From assembly GCA_034433305.1 (NCBI GenBank), contig DAOUAM010000089.1, positions 50,673 to 114,672 of the forward strand: a DNA stretch of 64,000 bases. Reading direction: 5' to 3'. Of this stretch, positions 49,677-57,998 are shown in pieces. A program made the position numbers and the translations under genes. The notes below the pieces were generated by a model, which worked only from the letters and a program-made list of their open reading frames with translations, had not been told where the DNA came from and ran no database searches. Source of the DNA: DAOUAM01 sp034433305 (GTDB lineage Bacteria > Chloroflexota > Dehalococcoidia > Lucifugimonadales > DAOUAM01). Each line of letters starts with the position of its first letter. The first letter of the stretch is position 1.

Positions 49677-51677
49677 TCACCAGCGGTCCAGCACCTCGCG
49701 CACCTTGCGGGCCAGCACGGCGGGCGTGAAGGGCTTGCGAATGAAGTGCGTCCCTGGCTCCAGCACCCCCTGCCGCAGAAGGATGTCATCGCTGTAGCCA
49801 ATGGTGTACAGCATGCGAATGCCCGGGCGGACGGCCCTGACCTGCTGGGCCAGTTCGCGACCCCCAGCGCGGAGCATGGCCGCGTCGGCCAGCACCAGGT
49901 GTATGTCCTCGTTGGCGCGCTCGCGGGCCTTGCGCAAGGCCTCGTCGGCGCTGGCGGCCTCCAGCACGGAGTAGCCCTGCTCCCGCAGGACGCGCGCGGC
50001 CAGGTCTCGCACCGATGGCTCGCCTTCCACCACCAGCAGGCGCTCGCTCCCTCGCGGCAGGCTGCTGGACTCGGCCCGTACGGAGGGAGCCTCTGAGGAC
50101 TCCCTGGCGCGTGGCAGGTAAACTCTTACCGTCGTGCCCTGGCCCGGCTCGCTACGCACCAGCACCTGACCGCCGTTCTGCCTCACTATGCCGTAGCAGA
50201 CCGCCAGGCCCAGCCCGCTGCCCCGGCCCACCTCCTTGGTGGTGAAGAAAGGCTCGAACAGGTGCGCCAGGACCTCCTCGGTCATGCCTGCGCCGCTGTC
50301 GCTGACGGAAAGCAGGACGTACTCGCCGGGAGGTAGCTCCAGGCCAGGCTCAGCGTGGCGCTGGTCTATGCTCACATTGCTGGTCTCGATAGTCAGCCTG
50401 CCGCCCTCGGGCATGGCATCGCGGGCGTTGGACGCCAGGTTGAGGAGCACCTGCTCGAACTGGACCGGGTCAACCCTGACGGGCCAGAGGTCATCCCCCG
50501 GTCTGGTCACCAGCTCCACGTTCTCCCCCAGCAGGCGCCGCAGCCGCGTGTCCACGTTGAGGAGCAGACCGTTGAGGTTGATAATCCTTGGCTCGATGAT
50601 CTGCCGGCCGGCGAAGGTGAGCAACTGACCTGCCAGGTCCGCCGCGCGGCTGGCTGCTTTCTCGATCTCCTGCAGGTAGCCGCGCACGTTGTTGTCGGGC
50701 GGCAGCACCCGGATGCCTAGCTGGGCGTAGCCCAGGATAGGCGTGAGCAGGTTGTTAAGCTCGTGGGCGACGCCGGTGGCCACCCTGCACATGCTCTCCA
50801 TCTTCCTGGCCCGGAAGGACTGCTCCTCGGTACGTCGGCGCTCCGTGATGTCCCTCAGGGAGCCAAGGAAGTTGCCCGAGGGGAGGCGGATGCAGTTAAG
50901 CTCGGCACAGATACGGGTGCCGTTCTTGTGCCGGAGGGTGACCTCGCCCATGATGTACCCTTGCTCCACCAGCTTCCCGAACAGGCCAATGCCCCTGGAC
51001 AACTGGTCGGGCCACAGCAGGTCAAAAAGCCCGGCCCGCAGAAGCTCCTCGCGCTCATAGCCCAGGATATAAGACGCCTGGGGGTTGACCTCCACGAACT
51101 GGCCGCCGGGAGAGGCGACGAAGATGGCATCGCGCAGGTGCTCCACCAGGGAGCGGTAGCGCTCCTCGCTGGCCCGCAGCGCCTCCTCCGTCTGCTTGCG
51201 CTCGTTGACGTCGGCTACGGAGCAGACCATCCTTAGCGGCTTGCCCTGGGAGTCGCGAATGGCCTCGCCGATGGAGGTGACCCAGACGTAGAGGCCTTCG
51301 TCGCGGCGGAGCCGGAACTCGGCGCGGTAAGGCTCGCCACGCTCCAGGTGGGCGCTGAGCGCCGCCGTCGCCAGGCCAATGTCATCGGAGTGGATGCGGC
51401 CCAGGAAACCGCGCATGTCCACCGGCCCGCTCTCGCGAGAGGCCCCCAGAATCGCCAGTAGCCGCTCGTTGCACTCGAACCGATTGGACGTGATGTCCCA
51501 CTCAAAAATGCCGTCCTTGGTGGCGTTGAGCAGGGCCTCCAGGCGCTGGGCGCTCTGCCTCAGCAGGTCTTCGCCGCGCCGCAGTTCCATGCGCGAGTTA
51601 TTGAGTTCGGCAATGCGCTGCCGCGCCAGTTCCAGTTCGCCTATGAGTTGCTCCTTGGTCTTATCTTCGTCCCTCAT
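49677..51677 (-). CDS. Hybrid sensor histidine kinase with PAS domains and degenerate receiver
   Basis: The 666-residue soluble protein starts with a coiled coil (1-50). Two PAS/PAC units follow (about 50-165 and 170-285). The dimerisation domain has the phospho-acceptor His in 'GVAHELNNLLTPI', and the ATPase has 'NLASNARDAMPEGG', 'DSGAGM' and 'GSGLGLAV'. The C-terminal receiver (about 548-664) keeps the phospho-Asp ('LVLADAAM') and Lys ('FIRKPFTP'), but its acidic pocket reads V-E-G-E-P instead of V-D-D-E-P. No membrane segment exists, so the signal is cytoplasmic, perhaps redox or a PAS ligand. No response-regulator gene is adjacent. Confidence 0.93.
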   Translation of the reverse strand: MRDEDKTKEQLIGELELARQRIAELNNSRMELRRGEDLLRQSAQRLEALLNATKDGIFEWDITSNRFECNERLLAILGASRESGPVDMRGFLGRIHSDDIGLATAALSAHLERGEPYRAEFRLRRDEGLYVWVTSIGEAIRDSQGKPLRMVCSVADVNERKQTEEALRASEERYRSLVEHLRDAIFVASPGGQFVEVNPQASYILGYEREELLRAGLFDLLWPDQLSRGIGLFGKLVEQGYIMGEVTLRHKNGTRICAELNCIRLPSGNFLGSLRDITERRRTEEQSFRARKMESMCRVATGVAHELNNLLTPILGYAQLGIRVLPPDNNVRGYLQEIEKAASRAADLAGQLLTFAGRQIIEPRIINLNGLLLNVDTRLRRLLGENVELVTRPGDDLWPVRVDPVQFEQVLLNLASNARDAMPEGGRLTIETSNVSIDQRHAEPGLELPPGEYVLLSVSDSGAGMTEEVLAHLFEPFFTTKEVGRGSGLGLAVCYGIVRQNGGQVLVRSEPGQGTTVRVYLPRARESSEAPSVRAESSSLPRGSERLLVVEGEPSVRDLAARVLREQGYSVLEAASADEALRKARERANEDIHLVLADAAMLRAGGRELAQQVRAVRPGIRMLYTIGYSDDILLRQGVLEPGTHFIRKPFTPAVLARKVREVLDRW

Positions 51678-52009
51678 ATGCAGTCCTGATGCAGGCCCGC
51701 ATGGCTGGCATGGGCCGAGGATTTGGGATTGCTGGCGGCGAGGACTACGTGGGCTCTCGTCGCCAGATGCCTCTACAGGCAGAAAGGCGGCTGGCCCTGA
51801 GGCCAGATAACCGCTGGCGAATTATATACTGTACGCCCTTGTACGCACAACGATGTGTGCAATCTCACCCTTGGAGTGGTCACGATTGGTGCTATATTCT
51901 GTCATTGTGACACTCAGAAACACACCGCAGTCCACAGGCCGCAAGGGCGATGGGCGCGTCTATAATGGGCGTTGTGGACAGGTACCTCTCACCTTCAGGG
52001 GGCTATAGA
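51678..52009. other. Divergent intergenic region between the histidine kinase and cytochrome c
   Basis: I see no gene in these 332 bases. The region includes GTCAC/GTGAC arms around 51879-51911 and imperfect repeats near 51840-51865, possible regulator sites. A -10 element for the cytochrome gene lies at 51961. Confidence 0.4.
51961..51966 (+). promoter_or_regulatory. -10 element upstream of the cytochrome c gene
   Basis: TATAAT matches the consensus and lies 44 bases before the start at 52010. The -35 region is weak, so activation by a regulator is possible. Confidence 0.45.
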
Positions 52010-52453
52010 ATGGTGAAGTCCAGGGTGGCCTTTGCTGCCCTGGCTGTTTTGCTGTGCCTCGCCATGGCATCCTGCTCGCGGGCCGCTTCAGCGGAGTTCC
52101 CAATAGTGCCCGATGAAAGGCTGGTGGCAAGGGGCAAGGTCATTTACGACAGCCGCTGCGTCTATTGCCACGGCAACGAGCGCGGGGAGGGCCGCAGCCA
52201 CGGCGCGCCACCGCACACCCAGCAGGGCCACACCTGGCACCATGCCGACCGTCAGCTCCTGCAATGGGTGCTGGACGGCCCGCCTATGCGCACCACCATG
52301 CCGACCTTCCGGGGCACCCTGAGCGAAGAGGACGCTCGCGCCGTCATAGCCTACATCAAGACCCTGTGGCCCGAGGATATCCGGCGCAATCAGATGGAGT
52401 TTTCCCGCCAGTACGAGGAGCGGATAGCCAAGCAGAATGATGGCGCCAGGTAG
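52010..52453 (+). CDS. Monoheme class I cytochrome c, lipoprotein
   Basis: The product is 147 residues. A lipoprotein signal ends at 'MASCS' (Cys near 22). The heme motif 'CVYCHG' follows around 50, with a Met axial ligand in 'RTTMPTF' and the closing helix 'EEDARAVIAYIKTLW'. It would carry electrons at the outer face of the membrane. ATG 52010 has AGGGGG 7 bases upstream; the longer frame from 51950 overlaps the promoter element. No oxidase gene is adjacent. Confidence 0.9.
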   Translation: MVKSRVAFAALAVLLCLAMASCSRAASAEFPIVPDERLVARGKVIYDSRCVYCHGNERGEGRSHGAPPHTQQGHTWHHADRQLLQWVLDGPPMRTTMPTFRGTLSEEDARAVIAYIKTLWPEDIRRNQMEFSRQYEERIAKQNDGAR

Positions 52454-52582
52454 GCCGAGCGGCCCTGGCGAAATGCAGGGCTGGCGCTGTGGAGTACCCC
52501 TCGTCGGCGGCCCCGGGTTATACTTGTTCCAGGGCTGGCAGGCGGGCCGCTTCACCAGTTGAAAGACCACCAGAGGTAGTCA

Positions 52583-53842
52583 GTGATTAGCATCGAGCTT
52601 CTCAGAAGGGACCCGGACATTGTGCGCGAGGCCATGCGGCGCAGGGGCCAGGATGCCCCCATTGACCAGGTGCTGGAGCTGGACTCCCGCCGCCGCGCCT
52701 GCATCGCCGAGGCGGACATCCTGCGGGCGCGCCGCAACGAGGTAAGCAAGCAGATCGGCCAGATGAAGGCCAGGCCGCCGGAGCTTATCGAGGAGATGCG
52801 GCAGGTGGGCGCCAGGATCAAGGCCCTGGAGGACGAGACCAAGGAACTGGACGAGAAGATTACCACGCTGCTGCTGACCATCCCCAACATTCCCGGCGAC
52901 GACGTGCCCCTGGGGGCCAGCGAGGCACAGAATGTCGTGGTGCGCCAGGTGGGGGAGCCAGCGCCCCTTTCCTTCGAGCCGCTGCCCCACTGGGACCTGG
53001 GCGAGAAGCTGGACATCATAGACTTCCAGCGGGGCGTCAAGCTTGCAGGCTCTCGCTTCTACGTGCTCAAGGGCAAAGGCGCCAGGCTCCAGCGCGCCCT
53101 GGTCCAGTGGATGCTGGACGTGCATACCAGGGAGCATGGCTACCAGGAGCTATACTTGCCCTACCTGGTCAACCGGCAAGTCCCGCTGGGCAGCGGCCAG
53201 TTGCCCAAGTTCGCCGACACCATGTACCACGACGACGAGGATGACCTGTGGCTCATTCCCACGGCGGAGGTGCCCATCACCAGCATGCACAGGGACGAGA
53301 TCCTGCCCCCGGGCGTGCTGCCCCTGTACTACGTGGCCCACTCGCCCTGCTTCCGGCGGGAGAAGGCCGCCGCCGGCAAGGACACGCGGGGCATCAAGCG
53401 TGTCCACCAGTTCGAGAAGGTGGAGATGTACAAGTTCGTGGAGCCGGACACTTCCAACGCCGAGCTGGACAGGCTGGTGGCCGACGCCGAGGAGATTTGC
53501 GCGCGCCTGGGCATCCCCCATCGCGTGGTGCAGATCTGCACTGGCGACCTGGGCTTCTCGGCGGTCAAGACCTTCGACATCGAGATGTGGGCGCCGGGCA
53601 GCAAGGAATGGCTGGAGGTAAGCTCCTGCTCCAACTGCGGCGACTTCCAGGCCCGCCGGGCCTACATCCGCTACCGCTCAGATACTGGTGCCAGGCCCCA
53701 GTTTGTACATACTCTGAACGGCTCCGGGCTGGCCCTGCCCAGGGTCATCATCGCCATCCTGGAGAACTTCCAGCAGCCCGATGGCTCGGTCATAGTGCCC
53801 GAGGTGCTTCGCCCGTACACGGGCTTCGACAGGATAAAGTGA
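52583..53842 (+). CDS. serS: Seryl-tRNA synthetase
   Basis: The 419-residue class II synthetase has an N-terminal antiparallel coiled-coil arm (about 30-100) that grips the tRNA-Ser long variable arm. Motif 2 ('CFRREKAAAGKDTRG') and motif 3 ('GSGLALPRVIIAILEN') are intact, as is 'TAEVPITSMH', the serine site. GTG 52583 has GAGGT upstream. It is convergent with the surface-glycosylation operon. Confidence 0.97.
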   Translation: MISIELLRRDPDIVREAMRRRGQDAPIDQVLELDSRRRACIAEADILRARRNEVSKQIGQMKARPPELIEEMRQVGARIKALEDETKELDEKITTLLLTIPNIPGDDVPLGASEAQNVVVRQVGEPAPLSFEPLPHWDLGEKLDIIDFQRGVKLAGSRFYVLKGKGARLQRALVQWMLDVHTREHGYQELYLPYLVNRQVPLGSGQLPKFADTMYHDDEDDLWLIPTAEVPITSMHRDEILPPGVLPLYYVAHSPCFRREKAAAGKDTRGIKRVHQFEKVEMYKFVEPDTSNAELDRLVADAEEICARLGIPHRVVQICTGDLGFSAVKTFDIEMWAPGSKEWLEVSSCSNCGDFQARRAYIRYRSDTGARPQFVHTLNGSGLALPRVIIAILENFQQPDGSVIVPEVLRPYTGFDRIK

Positions 53843-53847
53843 GGCGT

Positions 53848-53863
53848 CCAGGCAGCGGCCTGG
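53848..53863. terminator. Small hairpin between serS and the sorting operon
   Basis: CCAGGC and GCCTGG form a 6-base stem with loop AGCG, 6 bases after the serS stop, between convergent genes. It is short, so confidence is limited. Confidence 0.35.
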
Positions 53864-53881
53864 AGTTGGTATGAGTCCGCG

Positions 53882-55993
53882 CTACCCTTCGGGCACCAGC
53901 ACCCAGTAGTAGAAGCTGTTCATGCTGGTCCGGCGCCTGGGGTTGCGGTCGAGGATGTGGTCGAAGCGCAGCACGACGGCATCAGCGGTGATGAAGGGCG
54001 CGGGTATGGTGAACTGGTCCTCGCCGAAGAAGTAGCGCTGCGCCGGCAGGTGCCAGACGGCCACGGGCCTGTCGTCCACGAACACCCGCATGGAGCCCCG
54101 GACTCCAGAGTCGTAGCGCTTCACTATGACCAGGGGCTTGCCGGGCACCGCCCGCACGCGGAACTGTTCGTAGCCCGTGGTTATGCGGGCTTCGTCCCGT
54201 ATGGCGGTGTCAGGGCCGACGCGGAAGGCGCGCTCCACCGTATGCACCAGGGGCGACATCTGCCAGCCGTGGTCCAGCTCCGCCTGGGGGTCGCCCACGT
54301 CCAGCGAGTCCACCAGCCGCAGGCCGGCCAGCGATGGGCCGTGGACTCTGTCCCTGGGCGCGTAGGTGACGCTCCAGCCGGTCTTGAACACGGCCAGCCT
54401 TGGCCCTCGCGGGTCGCCCGGGGCCTCCGTCTGGGCCGAGAAGACCTCGCTCCCGTACACCCAGCTACGCATGTACAGGTCGTCGAAGGCAATGACGTAG
54501 TCGGGGCGCAGCCGCTCCAGGAGCGTGAAGGTGTCCTGGCCGATGCCCTCATGGTAGCTGGCGCCGGTCAGGTCCACCAGGGGCCGCCGGGTGAAGTACC
54601 TGAGCGCCCCTGGGTCCGTCACGGCTATTTCGGCGCTGACGGGCACGTTGGTGTCCACCCAGCGGGCCACGGGCATGCTCAGCTCCCTGACGCGCAGCAC
54701 GTCCCAGGAGAACTCCGCCGACAGGCGGGGCCACTGGAGGGGCAGCGCCGCCACGGGCACGCCGGCCAGGACGACGCCAGCGGCCAGCATGGTGACCCGC
54801 AGCGAGCGCCGTGAGGCGGGGTCCAGGGAAGCCTGGGAGGCCACATAGGCCATCATGGCGCGCCACGCCACTGCGGCGCCCGTGGCGATGAAGACCGCCA
54901 GGAAGGGCAACACCGGGTCCAGATAGCGGCGCGTCCCGAAGTCCCACTGCTCGCCAGGGAGCGGCACCAGCACCGACAGGGAATACAGCAGGGCCAGCGG
55001 GAAAAGCACCAGCGCCACGGCGCGGGAGCCGGCCAGCCTGAAGGCGTGGTACGCCCCCATGGCGGCGACGCCCACCGTGGCCACAGGCTGCACGCCGGCC
55101 AGGTAACCCGTGTGCCGCAGGTAGCCCGTCCAGGTGGCCGACAGGTTCTGCCAGTTGAGCAGGCCCAGGTCCTGGTGCCGGACGTAGAAGGAGTTGGGCA
55201 ACGGCTTGCCCGATACCGCCAGGTTATAGGTGGCCCACACTGTCCCGGCCATCAGGGCGGGCAGGGCCAGCAACAGCACTTCATGGACGTCCTCGAAGGT
55301 CAGCACGCGGTGCGTCTCCCGCTCCCAGAGCCTTCTGGCCAGCTCCACCAGCAGCGCCAGGGCCACCAGGATGAAGCCCTCGGGCCGGGCCAGCACGGCG
55401 AGGCCCAGCAGGACGCTGGCAGCCCCATGCCTCTGATGAAGGAGCACCCACGAGGCTCCCAGCGCCAGCACCGAGAACAGGGCCACCTCGCCGCCAGACA
55501 CGCGGGCGAAGGCGAAGGTCGGGTCCAGGGCGACCACGAAGCCGGCGAAGGCCCCGGCGGCCCGGCTGCTCGTCAGGTCTCGCGCCAGCAGATAGGCCAG
55601 GGCGCTGACGCCCACCCCCAGCGCGACGCCCAGGCCCTGGGCCAGGGCGGGCAGGTCCACGCCAGCCAGAGACAGAGGCCGGTACAGCACTCCCAGCAGC
55701 ACCACCCAGAGAGGGCTGGTCATGCCTGCCTCAGGCGTGCCGGGGTTGTAGCTGAAGGCGAGGGTGTGGGCAAAGTTACGTGCGTAGACCAGGCTGACCC
55801 AGGTGTCATCGGCCGGCAGGGTGCCCCAGCCAGCCGGAGCGCCGGCGCTGGCGTCCAGGGCAAATACAAGCGCGACGATGGCGTGTGCCGCCAGGAAGGC
55901 GGCGTAGGGCCACAGCAGGCCGCGCAGGGCCTCCAGCGCCGCCGGCCTGGCGGAGGCCAGCGTGGCAAGGCGAAGGAAGGGGGATGTCGCCAC
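53882..55993 (-). CDS. GT-C fold membrane glycosyltransferase-like protein
   Basis: The 703-residue protein has about ten to twelve membrane helices in its first 480 residues and a C-terminal extracytoplasmic part. The first loop carries the acidic pair and pattern 'ADDTWVSLVYARNFAHTL' then 'NPGTPEAGMTSPLWV', typical of GT39/AftB-like enzymes that use polyprenyl-phosphate sugars. The start is GTG 55993, with GGAGG 6 bases upstream and only 2 bases after the stop of the GT2 gene. It is the last gene of the six-gene operon and is likely to glycosylate a surface polymer or protein outside the membrane. Confidence 0.82.
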   Translation of the reverse strand: MATSPFLRLATLASARPAALEALRGLLWPYAAFLAAHAIVALVFALDASAGAPAGWGTLPADDTWVSLVYARNFAHTLAFSYNPGTPEAGMTSPLWVVLLGVLYRPLSLAGVDLPALAQGLGVALGVGVSALAYLLARDLTSSRAAGAFAGFVVALDPTFAFARVSGGEVALFSVLALGASWVLLHQRHGAASVLLGLAVLARPEGFILVALALLVELARRLWERETHRVLTFEDVHEVLLLALPALMAGTVWATYNLAVSGKPLPNSFYVRHQDLGLLNWQNLSATWTGYLRHTGYLAGVQPVATVGVAAMGAYHAFRLAGSRAVALVLFPLALLYSLSVLVPLPGEQWDFGTRRYLDPVLPFLAVFIATGAAVAWRAMMAYVASQASLDPASRRSLRVTMLAAGVVLAGVPVAALPLQWPRLSAEFSWDVLRVRELSMPVARWVDTNVPVSAEIAVTDPGALRYFTRRPLVDLTGASYHEGIGQDTFTLLERLRPDYVIAFDDLYMRSWVYGSEVFSAQTEAPGDPRGPRLAVFKTGWSVTYAPRDRVHGPSLAGLRLVDSLDVGDPQAELDHGWQMSPLVHTVERAFRVGPDTAIRDEARITTGYEQFRVRAVPGKPLVIVKRYDSGVRGSMRVFVDDRPVAVWHLPAQRYFFGEDQFTIPAPFITADAVVLRFDHILDRNPRRRTSMNSFYYWVLVPEG

Positions 55994-55995
55994 GT

Positions 55996-57378
55996 TCAGC
56001 CTCCGCGCAGGAGCTGTACCACGGTGGAGACGAGCCGGGACTGGGACACGCTGGTGAGCATGGACAGGACGCTGGCCCTGAGCTGCACCAGCGCCGCCAG
56101 GGTCTGGGCCAGCGGGTCGGCGACGCGCCAGCGGGGCGGCTCCATCAGCACCTCCAGGAAGCCAGCGAACCGGGACCAGAAGGTCAGGTAGCGGAATACA
56201 GGCAGCACCAGGAAGGCCCACCAGCTACGGCGCAGGCGCTGGCGCGTGCCGTCGTCGCCCAGGGCGTAGGCCACCGCCATGTACAGCGCGTCCAGGGCCA
56301 CGTAAGCGATGTACATGGACAGGCTGGCCGACACCACCAGGCGCAGCGGGTAGCCCATGAAGTACATGAGCGGGAACAGGAACGTCCACACCACGCGGGG
56401 GAAGGCCAGGGTGTGGTCAATGAGCAGGGACTTGACCGTGCTGAGGCCCCTGAGCCGCAGCAGGCTTCCCAGCAACTGAGGGTACAGCGCCAGGACCTCC
56501 AGCTCACCCCGCTGCCAGCGCACCCGCTGGGAGTACAGCGCGGCCAGGCTGGGCGCCGGCTCCACGAAGGCCACCGCCTCGGGTATGGCCAATATGTGCA
56601 TGTGGGGGAACTTCTGGTGAATCTCGAAGGTAAGGTTGGTGTCCTCGGACACGGTGAGGTTGCTGTAGAGGGACGTCTGGAGCAGCACGTCGCGGCGGAA
56701 GCAGGAGAAGGCGCCGGCCAGGGTGAACAGGCTGTTGGTCACGCTCTGGTACTGCCGCCCGATGCGAAAGCCCACCAGGTATTCCACGTACTCGGCCTCG
56801 GCCATGGCGTAGCGCAGCGGGTGCAAGGCCCTGCCGTCCACGTCCATGACCTCGATGCTGCCGGTGGCCGCCGCCAGGCCAGGGTCGAAGACGAAGGCCC
56901 GGGCCATGTTGTAGATGGCGTCCTCCCTCAGCACGGCGTCCGAGTCCACGTTGCAGACGATCTCCGCCTCGGCCACGTAGATGCCGGCGTTGAGTGCCCA
57001 GGCCTTGCCCTTGAAGGGCAGGGTCACCATGCTCATGGCCCCGCCGAAAGGCTCGGCGCGCTCGCGCTCGAAGACCTCCCGCGTCCGGTCGGTGCTCATG
57101 TTGTCCACGACCACGACGGTCAGCTTCTCCTGGGGGTAGGTCTGGGCGCGGATGGAGCGCAGGCACCGGGCCAGGTAGTCCTCGCCGTTGTGCACCGGCA
57201 CGATGATGGCGACGGTGGGGAAGTCGAAAAGCTGGAAGGACTCCCGCCGCCGGCGCAGGCCCCGCTGGGCGCGCCAGGCGCCGATGAAGTAGGCGATGGC
57301 CGTGGTGCCGTCTATCAGCAGCGGCACGAAGAGCCATATGCCCCAGAATATGAAGAAGCCCAGCAGCCTGTCCGTCAT
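55996..57378 (-). CDS. GT2 glycosyltransferase, exosortase-G-associated type
   Basis: The 460-residue protein has an N-terminal membrane segment (8-30). A GT2 catalytic domain follows: 'VPVHNGEDYLARCLRSI' (60-76), 'VDNMSTDRT' (91-99), D-x-D at 145-147 ('NVDSDAVL'), and 'QRVRWQRGELE' near 265. Three to four C-terminal membrane helices (about 300-400) complete a processive-synthase layout. It resembles the glycosyltransferase model found beside XrtG in Gram-positives. Its ATG overlaps the exosortase stop (ATGA). It probably builds or transfers a glycan linked to the sorted protein. Confidence 0.85.
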   Translation of the reverse strand: MTDRLLGFFIFWGIWLFVPLLIDGTTAIAYFIGAWRAQRGLRRRRESFQLFDFPTVAIIVPVHNGEDYLARCLRSIRAQTYPQEKLTVVVVDNMSTDRTREVFERERAEPFGGAMSMVTLPFKGKAWALNAGIYVAEAEIVCNVDSDAVLREDAIYNMARAFVFDPGLAAATGSIEVMDVDGRALHPLRYAMAEAEYVEYLVGFRIGRQYQSVTNSLFTLAGAFSCFRRDVLLQTSLYSNLTVSEDTNLTFEIHQKFPHMHILAIPEAVAFVEPAPSLAALYSQRVRWQRGELEVLALYPQLLGSLLRLRGLSTVKSLLIDHTLAFPRVVWTFLFPLMYFMGYPLRLVVSASLSMYIAYVALDALYMAVAYALGDDGTRQRLRRSWWAFLVLPVFRYLTFWSRFAGFLEVLMEPPRWRVADPLAQTLAALVQLRASVLSMLTSVSQSRLVSTVVQLLRGG

Positions 57379-57998
57379 TGGGCCAGCTCTCGCTCCAGCT
57401 TGCGCCTCACGGTGCCCAGCGTTGGCCTGGTGATGATATACCAGAAGATAGCCACGACCAGCACAAAGAACACCCACCGCCCGATGACGGTGTGGGATAT
57501 GAACAGCGAGTCCTTGCCGAACCAGTGCAGCGCCCCGATGATTACTGTGAGCCGGACGATGTTGGCCGCGAAGGTGGCCACCACGCCGGCCAGGGCCAGG
57601 GCCAGCCGCTTGCCCATGGGCCAGGCCGGGTAAAAGCCCACCATGCCGGCTATGACGCCCGTCTCCAGCAGGCTGGAGCACTCGACGGTCACCTGCACCA
57701 TGGTCCAGCCCCTGTCGTGGCCCACGACCTGGCCCACGACGAAGAGCATCAGCGCGCCCGGCGCGGCCTGGAACACCTGGGCGTCCACCTGGAGGGCGTT
57801 GGCGATGCCGTAGGTGGCGTAGGCCACGCCCGACTCCATGAGCTCCTCCACCGGCGTGGCCCTGCCCACGAAGATGATAACGAAGGCCAGCCCTACCGAG
57901 CCCAGCAGGTAGTATGGGAGCCAGATGCGGTTGGCCCGGAAGAACAGGACGGCCAGCAGCCACAGGCTGATGAGCAGCGCGCCCAGGCCCCAGCTCAT
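57375..57998 (-). CDS. xrtG: XrtG-like exosortase family transpeptidase
   Basis: The 207-residue protein with about six membrane helices has the exosortase/archaeosortase triad in order: Cys107 ('VTVECSSLLE'), Arg149 ('ANIVRLTVI') and His169 ('LFISHTVIGR'). These enzymes cut C-terminal sorting signals and attach the protein elsewhere. The glycosyltransferase and PTPS-like neighbours match the XrtG subtype. It overlaps the upstream gene (candidate substrate) and downstream GT2 by ATGA junctions. Subtype naming is from memory of the family and context; the fold and triad are read directly. Confidence 0.85.
   Translation of the reverse strand: MSWGLGALLISLWLLAVLFFRANRIWLPYYLLGSVGLAFVIIFVGRATPVEELMESGVAYATYGIANALQVDAQVFQAAPGALMLFVVGQVVGHDRGWTMVQVTVECSSLLETGVIAGMVGFYPAWPMGKRLALALAGVVATFAANIVRLTVIIGALHWFGKDSLFISHTVIGRWVFFVLVVAIFWYIITRPTLGTVRRKLERELAQ

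Noticed and set aside
55885..57633. 582-codon plus-strand open frame
   Set aside because: It is a shadow of the GT-C, GT2 and exosortase genes, with biased His/Gln/Gly composition and no ribosome site.
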